Source: Candidatus Hermodarchaeota archaeon (GTDB lineage Archaea; Asgardarchaeota; Hermodarchaeia; Hermodarchaeales; Hermodarchaeaceae). Taken from it: a stretch of 24,957 nucleotides of DNA. The notes below the pieces were generated by a model. The model was given only the letters and a program-made list of their open reading frames with translations, searched no databases and had not been told where the DNA came from. The translations under genes and the position numbers were made by a program. This document shows positions 8,448 to 15,366 of the stretch, piece by piece. Within the stretch, counting starts at the first letter, position 1, and each line of letters starts with the position of its first letter. The stretch is taken from positions 1-24,957 of the forward strand of contig JAEOSV010000066.1 of the NCBI GenBank assembly GCA_016840185.1, given 5' to 3'.

Positions 8448-11195
8448 TTATTCGGTATCGAAGGAAATTCCCTCCACATCCACCTGAGCAAGTATATCTC
8501 GCACTTGGAGAAAGGCATGTTCAATCGCAGGCCGCACATCTCGCCTGTCGGGAATGGCGATATAGTGTCCCCGTGGGGATTCTTCGGTTAGCCGCCGTAA
8601 GTCTGCTTCGACGCGTTGTAGTTCATCACCTACAGCAATGATGATGAGGTTAACATTTAGGAGACTATCTCGGATGACTCGCTGGATGGAATTATCTGTC
8701 CCTCCAAAGAGGCCTTGGCGTTTCCGTTGGTGAATTGTATATTCATCACTGGAGTTGTCCAGTCCGTCTGTTAATGCGATGAGCCAGCGTTGTTCACTAC
8801 CCTTGACCTCTGCGAGTACTTTCATGGCATTTCCCAAGGCATCATAGAAGGCCGTGTTTCCAGATGGATACCGAAGTCTCTCAATGGTTCGTCGAATCTT
8901 TGGAGCTTCAGTTTCCATTGACGACATCTGGAGGACGATTTCACTTCTGCTGCTGAAGGTGATGACACCGACCTCATCCTGTGGGTTCACTTGTAGGTCT
9001 AGCAATGCTAGTGCTCCACGAGTTGCGGCTCGAATCCGTGGACCACCCATTGATCCACTGTAATCGATGACAAAGAGCACATACTTCTTACTAACAATGC
9101 GTCGGGCTAGCGAAGTAGCCATTTGATCATATCGTGTTGCTTCGTCTTTGAAGCCCAAGGCCGTATGAACCTCGGATAGTTTCGTCAGACATTGGGCAAC
9201 CAAGGAGACATCTACGAGATCCTTGGCAAGAAGGAGAGAGGCTTCTAATTGTGTTTGAGCATCTTCAAAGTGCTTCTGCTTCAAGTATAGGGAACCGAGG
9301 TGTAGTCGTGCATACGCAATTCCTCGGTCATATCTGATTTTTTCTGCAAGCCGCAGTGAGCGCTTGAAAGCGGTTTCTGCTCTCCCATAGGTTCCCATTT
9401 GTAGATAGATCAATCCACGGTTTGAAATTCGAAGAACTTGTCCCCGTTGGTTATTGCTCTCTTTATCGAGATCTAACGCAAGGTTCAGGTATTCAAGTGC
9501 CTGTTTGAAATTCCCTTGATCCATCATGAGTAATGCGAGGTTGTTGTATCGTGAGGCTAATCCTTTCTTATCTTTGAGACGTTCCCCAATCTCGATAGCT
9601 TCGCGATAATAGCGTTGCGCCGATTCTGCATCACCCCACGCCCGGTAGATGTTCCCAATGTTGTTTTTCGCTAACGCGATTCCTCGTTGATTTTCCGTGG
9701 TTTCAAAGAGTGCTAGAGCCTTTTGGTAATTTGCATAGGCTCGATCCAAGTCTCCGCCATAATAATCAAGATTACCAAACCGGAGACTCGTCAACAGGTT
9801 ATCGAATGCGTCATGTAGCATCCCTATCTCTGGGGCCATCTCTCCGGAATCTCCTCTCAACTCCCTGGACAAATCACCTTCGGCAATATAGGTGGTCAAG
9901 GTTATGAGTTCACGGATAGGCTCTGTAATGCGATTCGAGATGTAGAGACTGATGCCAAACATGATAATGATTGTAACTACCATGACCACGAGAAGCATGA
10001 TGATTTGGTTCGTACTTTGGGTCAGAATCTGGTTTTGTAACAACACAACCGGACCGATAATGTCTAGCTCAGGAACAACGACAGCCAGCGAATAATTCGT
10101 GGTCGGAATGGGCGCATAGGCAATGTACCATTTCTCGCCATGCTTCTGGTACTCTAATAATCCGCTTGCACCCGTCAGCATGGTGTCCACAACTGATTGA
10201 AAGCTAGCCTGTTCGGCAGGTGTAGTTCCAGCCATTTCCAGTGTCACGATATTGACCAGCTCATCTAGCTGGTCAGGATGTGAAATCGAATCTGCATTTT
10301 GGTCAATCATAAACCCATAGCCCTGGTCTCCAACACTGATATTCAAAATCAGATCCGTTACTGTTTGGATTGTAATATCCACACTCACGACACCAATTAG
10401 TGTACCATTGGTGAAACGAATGGGTCGACCAGCCGACATGAGCCACCCAACAGGGTCCCAATACGGTGAAGTCCAAACGCTATTATTCCCAGTTTCAGCA
10501 GCGGGTCCCTGGTAGAAATCAAACGTCTGGGGATCCCAATCCTCGGAAGGACCTACGGGATTGTCATTCTCATCGAACTGTGTCCATGCCATCGAATCGT
10601 ACGGGTAGTTCCGGAACAGCGAGTAGCCACCTGCGAAGGCTGCATAAATCCAGATGTAGTTGGGATTACCTGCGTGCATGTTCTGGAACATATAGTCCAT
10701 GTTCGAGGACAGGTTCAGAAGATAGCCCAGTTCTGGCGTCCAGTTGAACGGGTCTCCACCCGGATATCGGTCCCGGGGCATGTAGTAACAGGACACATCA
10801 AAAGAAATATCCGACGAATCATAATCAGGGTCATAATGGCGACCAGGGATTGTTCGCCCGGTTTGCACCAATTCCGCTGAAGCATTCCACCAGTACGATT
10901 GGTACGGAGTCACATTCACCGCCTCGTTAAAGAGCCCCTCTGAATATAAATCGAGCATCGTGATTTCCGCATCAATTTGACTAAAGATTTCATCTACGCG
11001 TTGGGCCTCATCACTTGCTAACCCTTCTAGGTGATCTAACTCCACTTGGAGTAAAGCGGATGCTGCATCAGTGGCATTTTCCTCTGACAAGCTAAGGATC
11101 TGCCAGGTATTGTAAAGTACCAAAATCGAGGTGGGAATCAACAATAAGAGCAAAAATGCTGCAAGAATTCGAGTCCGAATCGTCATTGATGGCAT
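8448..11195 (-). CDS. membrane sensor: dCache-like domain, HAMP, TPR repeats, VWA domain
   Basis: A 915-residue predicted receptor. There is a membrane helix at 12-29 and an extracellular double-Cache-like domain at about 34-385, with SPYWD and NGTLIG segments near 243-268. A second helix (397-419) and a HAMP-like segment (about 420-472) follow. At least five TPR units run from about 476 to 695, and a von Willebrand A domain spans about 703-905. The metal-ion-dependent adhesion site looks complete: D711-Y-S-G-S715 followed by M-G-G, T781 and T809-D810-G. VWA domains bind protein partners through a Mg-coordinated site; here it would face the cytoplasm after the HAMP. The first ATG has GGAGTGGA upstream; the M4 start is possible. 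It forms a two-gene operon with the HEAT-type sensor, which begins 15 bp beyond its stop. No enzymatic output is visible. Confidence 0.9.
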   Translation of the reverse strand: MPSMTIRTRILAAFLLLLLIPTSILVLYNTWQILSLSEENATDAASALLQVELDHLEGLASDEAQRVDEIFSQIDAEITMLDLYSEGLFNEAVNVTPYQSYWWNASAELVQTGRTIPGRHYDPDYDSSDISFDVSCYYMPRDRYPGGDPFNWTPELGYLLNLSSNMDYMFQNMHAGNPNYIWIYAAFAGGYSLFRNYPYDSMAWTQFDENDNPVGPSEDWDPQTFDFYQGPAAETGNNSVWTSPYWDPVGWLMSAGRPIRFTNGTLIGVVSVDITIQTVTDLILNISVGDQGYGFMIDQNADSISHPDQLDELVNIVTLEMAGTTPAEQASFQSVVDTMLTGASGLLEYQKHGEKWYIAYAPIPTTNYSLAVVVPELDIIGPVVLLQNQILTQSTNQIIMLLVVMVVTIIIMFGISLYISNRITEPIRELITLTTYIAEGDLSRELRGDSGEMAPEIGMLHDAFDNLLTSLRFGNLDYYGGDLDRAYANYQKALALFETTENQRGIALAKNNIGNIYRAWGDAESAQRYYREAIEIGERLKDKKGLASRYNNLALLMMDQGNFKQALEYLNLALDLDKESNNQRGQVLRISNRGLIYLQMGTYGRAETAFKRSLRLAEKIRYDRGIAYARLHLGSLYLKQKHFEDAQTQLEASLLLAKDLVDVSLVAQCLTKLSEVHTALGFKDEATRYDQMATSLARRIVSKKYVLFVIDYSGSMGGPRIRAATRGALALLDLQVNPQDEVGVITFSSRSEIVLQMSSMETEAPKIRRTIERLRYPSGNTAFYDALGNAMKVLAEVKGSEQRWLIALTDGLDNSSDEYTIHQRKRQGLFGGTDNSIQRVIRDSLLNVNLIIIAVGDELQRVEADLRRLTEESPRGHYIAIPDRRDVRPAIEHAFLQVRDILAQVDVEGISFDTE

Positions 11196-11433
11196 TCAAT
11201 AGTCCACTCCAAGAATAGAATGCATGTCAGTTGCGTTATGTCCCTCAACAAGCTAAAAGCTCATCCCTTCCGATAATCAAGAGCCAACAAAAGAAATTTG
11301 TTGACTACAATAAATCCTCTCAAAATGTTGGATATTTAACCTTATGGAAATTTCTCTGAAATCATAAGCCGGAAAAGTCAACCTAAAAAGGGATTAGAAA
11401 CCAAGTAATCTTTGATTATGGAGTTGGGACGGT
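11196..11433. promoter_or_regulatory. divergent promoter region between sensors and binding proteins
   Basis: The 238-bp gap separates the minus-strand sensor operon from the plus-strand binding-protein operon, so it must drive both. Plus-strand TATA candidates are ATATTTAA (11332-11339) and the A-rich CCTAAAAAGG near 11391. Minus-strand candidates are weaker (TTTATT near 11309-11314, TTTTAG near 11254-11258). GGAG lies ten bases before the ATG at 11434. No small gene is apparent. Confidence 0.45.
11285..11303. promoter_or_regulatory. 19-bp dyad, possible operator
   Basis: CAACAAA, a five-base spacer (AGAAA), then TTTGTTG: a perfect 7-bp inverted repeat inside the divergent promoter region. 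It lies about 90 bp from one start and 130 bp from the other. The size suits a dimeric helix-turn-helix regulator that could control both operons. A short RNA hairpin is the alternative. Confidence 0.3.
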
Positions 11434-13383
11434 ATGGTGACTCAAGTTCGCCGAAGAATAATCCCATATTTTGTGGGGCTTTTTCTAGTTGTAGTTCTTT
11501 TTGGATGGCTGTTTAATCAACCTCTTGCAGTCTCGGTGCAGTCAAATTGGACCTACCCTAGTAGTTATGACCCTCATGGCGGTTATGTTGATCGATTGAC
11601 ATTCATGGTGTACCCATCGGAGGACATTGCACAAGCCCTCCTTGCGCTTCAGGATGGAAGCGTGTTCTCCTATGATGAACGAATTCCACACCAATCAGTT
11701 ATGGAGCTCGAGGCAAATCCAGCCATTGAAGTGGGTTCTGAACCAGGGACAATATACAGGCAATTTACGTTGCAGTGTCAACGGTTCCCAACTAACATTA
11801 CGGGCTATCGTGTTGCGCTAGCTCATGTTTTAGATAAACCAACTGTAGTGCAAAATTCTCGCGGTGGGTATGCTCAGATGATGGATAACCCCATCCCGTT
11901 AGCATTTGAGTTCTGGACTTATGAAAATCAAATGAGCAGCCATTTTTATTCAGAAGATATTGCAAGCGCCAATGCAACATTGGATGCTGCACACATCATT
12001 GATACACCGGATTCACCGCACCCCGGTTGGCGGTACTATGATGCAGATATGAGCGGCAATTGGACGCTTGGTGACAAGCGGGGTGATGTAGATGCTCCCG
12101 TTGGATTAAAAGTTGAAATCTGGACATCAGCCGGCTGTGGAATGAATATCCAAGGACCATTATTGATGATCACTGGTATGGAAAAAGCGGGACTGCAAGG
12201 CGAGGTCGGTGAAGTCGATTTCAATGCCTTAATCAATGGCTTAAATTCCGGTGAGTTTAGCATTGGACAATTTTCATGGAACATTAATCCACCAGGCGTG
12301 CCCACACTGCTTTACGACATGTTTCATTCCGAAAGTGCTGATAATGCCTTTTTCTACCGATACAACAACAGCGAATACGATTACAACTGCACAATGTTCA
12401 TGAATGCACCTACACGATTGGAAGCCCGAAACTGGGCTTGGAACTGTTGTAAGATCCTCATGGCTGAGATGCCCATGATAGTATCCTATAATGAAGAATT
12501 CACCCATGCCTATCGTACAGATCACTGGGAAGGCTATGTCAACTGGGTTTCACAAAACCGGATGGGTGGCAACCCCTATACCATGCAGCAAATTCGCCTA
12601 AAGGAAAGTAGTGGGGGTCCATACGGATGTTACCCCACTGAATACGTCACTGTACTCTCGGAAGGGATGGATTTCAAGAATACTATCCTCAGTAGTTCAG
12701 GGTATTCTCACACCATCTTTAACTTGATATATTCCACCTTATGGCGCATCGACCCGTTGGATCCATCATCACTATTAGTACCTGACCTTGCAAACAATTG
12801 GACACTGGAACCCACAACAGCTTCAGGAGATATTCAAGAGGGCATGAAGTACACATTCCTATTGTATGATAACATCACATGGCACGATGGCATGAATTTC
12901 ACGTCAGAGGACGTGCAGTATAGTTTGATGAATATCCACCCATGGGGGACTTACACCGCAGAAAAAGTAGCCAGCATCTATCGTGTTGACACGCCTGACG
13001 AATATACGGTGGAAATCTATTCCAACGCAACAGGATACGTCACCTTCACTCAAGCAACGAGTGTGCATATCCTCCCCAAACACATCTGGGAACCCCATGA
13101 ATCCGGAAACTTCACCTGGACCCCTGGAACCCCCAATGACTTAATTGGAACTGGGTGTTTCCAGTGGGTGACACGCGTTGCTGGGCAGTACATTATTCTA
13201 GAGCGATATCCGGAGTGGCATTTCGCAATATCAATGCCTCCTCGACCAAACTGCCCGCTACCAATCCCTTATGGTCCCTGGCCGGGCATCATTACTGGGA
13301 GTATTATCATACTCATCCTGATACTTCTTTTGGGTTATTTTCTACACCAGAGAAATCAACACAAAGGTGTGACGAAAACATGA
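11434..13383 (+). CDS. membrane-tethered SBP_bac_5-type binding protein, apparently circularly permuted (copy 1)
   Basis: A 649-residue extracellular solute-binding protein. There is an N-terminal hydrophobic signal or anchor (about 10-33), a binding domain (about 45-600), a C-terminal membrane helix (about 617-637) and a basic tail. The order is unusual. Residues 48-390 match the half that is normally C-terminal in oligopeptide/nickel-type binding proteins (YVDRLTFMVYPSED, then A-L-D-K, the N-P-I-P loop and a Y-R-T-D-x-W-E-G-Y segment). Residues 402-600 match the normal N-terminal half (VLSEGMD, the L-I-Y-S-T-L-W-R-I-D-P segment, W-H-D-G at 483-486, ILPKHIW). Several cysteines (C115, C319, C338, C339, C399) and many N-x-S/T sequons fit an extracellular location. 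No transporter permease or ATPase is nearby. It is the first gene of a three-gene operon; its TGA overlaps the next ATG. Confidence 0.88.
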   Translation: MVTQVRRRIIPYFVGLFLVVVLFGWLFNQPLAVSVQSNWTYPSSYDPHGGYVDRLTFMVYPSEDIAQALLALQDGSVFSYDERIPHQSVMELEANPAIEVGSEPGTIYRQFTLQCQRFPTNITGYRVALAHVLDKPTVVQNSRGGYAQMMDNPIPLAFEFWTYENQMSSHFYSEDIASANATLDAAHIIDTPDSPHPGWRYYDADMSGNWTLGDKRGDVDAPVGLKVEIWTSAGCGMNIQGPLLMITGMEKAGLQGEVGEVDFNALINGLNSGEFSIGQFSWNINPPGVPTLLYDMFHSESADNAFFYRYNNSEYDYNCTMFMNAPTRLEARNWAWNCCKILMAEMPMIVSYNEEFTHAYRTDHWEGYVNWVSQNRMGGNPYTMQQIRLKESSGGPYGCYPTEYVTVLSEGMDFKNTILSSSGYSHTIFNLIYSTLWRIDPLDPSSLLVPDLANNWTLEPTTASGDIQEGMKYTFLLYDNITWHDGMNFTSEDVQYSLMNIHPWGTYTAEKVASIYRVDTPDEYTVEIYSNATGYVTFTQATSVHILPKHIWEPHESGNFTWTPGTPNDLIGTGCFQWVTRVAGQYIILERYPEWHFAISMPPRPNCPLPIPYGPWPGIITGSIIILILILLLGYFLHQRNQHKGVTKT

Positions 13384-15341
13384 ACCAGCTGCAGGGTCAA
13401 CCACTCCGTATACTGCTTGGCAGCTTAGGAATTATGTTACTGCTACTACTCTTTCCTCTTTCAGATAGCAACTCACTAACCCAGGTTAAGACATGGTCTT
13501 ATCCCAGTGGCTATGACCCCCACGGAGGGTACATAGACCGGTTAACATTCATTGTTTATCCTACTGAAGATATCATACAAGCCCTTTTGGCCTTACAGTC
13601 TGGATCGGTTTACTCCTATGATGAGCAAATACCGCATCAATCGGTTGCTGAACTCGAAGCTAATCCTGCGATTGACGTTTCATCAGAATCTGGAAAAGTG
13701 TTTCGTCAGTTTACCTTGAATTGCCAACGGTTTCCCACCAATCTGACAGGATTCCGTCTCGCCTTAGCCCATGCCTTGGACAAACATATAGTGATCAATA
13801 ACATCCGTGGGGGATTTGCCGTTCCCATGGACAACCCCATTCCACCCTCCTTTGCGTATTGGACCTATGAAGATCAGATGACCTCCCACTTTTACACCGA
13901 GGATATTGACAGTGCCAACGCAACCCTAGATGCAGCCCATATCATTGATCCAGTGGGCGATCCGAATCACCCTCATCCCGGGTATCGGTTTTATGATGCC
14001 GATATGAGCGGCAATTGGACCCTTGGAGATAAACGCGGAGATATTTTAGCTCCGGATGGGTTGAAAATCGAAGCGTGGGGTTCAGCCGGGGGCTTGGTCA
14101 TTCATGCCCCCCTCGCATTAGCCTACGGTATGCAAAAGTGTGGGCTCCAAGCAGACGTCGTGGAAGTAGCCTATAATTATTTGATTGCCGGGCTTGGATC
14201 CGGTGAATATAACTGTGCCGCGTTCCCCCTTGAAATCGATTCGTCGGGAATTCCAACCCTGCTGTACAATTTGTTTCACTCGGAAGCAGATGATAATGCC
14301 TTTTTTTCTCGCTTTAACAACAGCAATTACGACAACAATTGTACCCTGTTCATGAATGCTCCAACCCGTGTTGAAGCCCGAAATTGGTCTTTGAACTGTT
14401 GCCGAATTCTCATGGAAGAAATGCCGATGATTGTCTGCTATAATGATGAAAACACTCATGCGTACTGCACAGATGTGTGGGAAGGGTATGTCAATCAGGT
14501 TGGCCGCAATCGCATGGGGGGCAACTCCTATACATTTGAACAAATTCGTTTGAAAGAAAGTGCGGGGGGCCCCTTTGGGTGTTTTCCCACTGAATACGTT
14601 ACTGTGCTCTCAGAAGGGATGGATTCCACCAACCCCTTGTTTACTTCCTCGAAATTTTCGCACACCATTTTCAACCTCATTTACTCGAAGCTTAGGCGCA
14701 TTGATCCCCTTGATCCCCTTACTGGGATTGCTCCGGACCTAGCGTATAACTGGTGGAGCACTCCAACGATCCAATCAGGAGATATTCAGAATGGCACTAT
14801 GTACACTTTTCAGTTATACGAGAACATCACCTGGCACGATGGAAGTCCCTTCACAGCGGAAGACGTCCAATATAGTTTGATGCAAATCCATCCACAGGGA
14901 ATATTCGCTGACGAGCTAGCCACAATATACCGGGTAGATATCCCCAACAATTCCACCGTGGAAATCTATTCCAACAGCTCGAGTTACATGAATTTCATTA
15001 CATCGACCAGTTTACATATTCTTCCAAAGCACATTTGGAGCCCCTATGAATCAGGAAACTTTACTTGGCAACCCACAACGTCAGAGGATTTTACAGGAAC
15101 AGGCAGTTATCGCTGGGTTACCCGGGTCACAGGACAATACATCATCTTGGACCACAATGATAACTGGCACTTTGGTGTCGACCATTCAATTCGTTCTCCC
15201 TGTAACGGTTGGGATCCTCGCCCTTTGCTTTATCTCATTGGGATTGGAATCATCATCATTGTAATCCAAGTGGCCATCCTCAGCCTTCTCCTTCGTCGTC
15301 GCCAAAAGAAACAACTACAAATAAGTGAATCCCTCAAATAA
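13380..15341 (+). CDS. membrane-tethered SBP_bac_5-type binding protein, apparently circularly permuted (copy 2)
   Basis: A 653-residue paralogue of the upstream gene. I chose the ATG at 13380 because it overlaps the previous stop as ATGA and because the signal-like helix starts there (MNQLQGQPLRILL). The frame extends a further 225 bases upstream, but only through the preceding gene in a wrong frame. Order is the same: hydrophobic N-terminus, normally C-terminal half (GGYIDRLTFIVYPTED near residue 48), normally N-terminal half (TEYVTVLSEGMD near 405, WHDG near 490), membrane helix (about 615-637) and basic tail (LLRRRQKKQ). The conserved cysteines of the family recur in the NCQRF, NCT, NCC and GCFP contexts, with an extra one in AYCTD. 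TGSYRW replaces the TGC motif of the other copies. Ligand specificity has probably diverged; ligand unknown. Confidence 0.88.
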   Translation: MNQLQGQPLRILLGSLGIMLLLLLFPLSDSNSLTQVKTWSYPSGYDPHGGYIDRLTFIVYPTEDIIQALLALQSGSVYSYDEQIPHQSVAELEANPAIDVSSESGKVFRQFTLNCQRFPTNLTGFRLALAHALDKHIVINNIRGGFAVPMDNPIPPSFAYWTYEDQMTSHFYTEDIDSANATLDAAHIIDPVGDPNHPHPGYRFYDADMSGNWTLGDKRGDILAPDGLKIEAWGSAGGLVIHAPLALAYGMQKCGLQADVVEVAYNYLIAGLGSGEYNCAAFPLEIDSSGIPTLLYNLFHSEADDNAFFSRFNNSNYDNNCTLFMNAPTRVEARNWSLNCCRILMEEMPMIVCYNDENTHAYCTDVWEGYVNQVGRNRMGGNSYTFEQIRLKESAGGPFGCFPTEYVTVLSEGMDSTNPLFTSSKFSHTIFNLIYSKLRRIDPLDPLTGIAPDLAYNWWSTPTIQSGDIQNGTMYTFQLYENITWHDGSPFTAEDVQYSLMQIHPQGIFADELATIYRVDIPNNSTVEIYSNSSSYMNFITSTSLHILPKHIWSPYESGNFTWQPTTSEDFTGTGSYRWVTRVTGQYIILDHNDNWHFGVDHSIRSPCNGWDPRPLLYLIGIGIIIIVIQVAILSLLLRRRQKKQLQISESLK

Positions 15342-15366
15342 CGATTAGACCAAGGATTATGAAGAA

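Noticed and set aside
6435..11195. Chemoreceptor or histidine-kinase identity for the two sensors
   Set aside because: The Cache-HAMP front suggested it, but no methyl-accepting coiled coil, H-box, or ATPase domain follows.
13155..13379. A 75-codon N-terminal extension of the second binding protein
   Set aside because: The extension lies inside the first binding-protein gene in another frame; the signal-like helix and ATGA overlap at 13380 give the real start.
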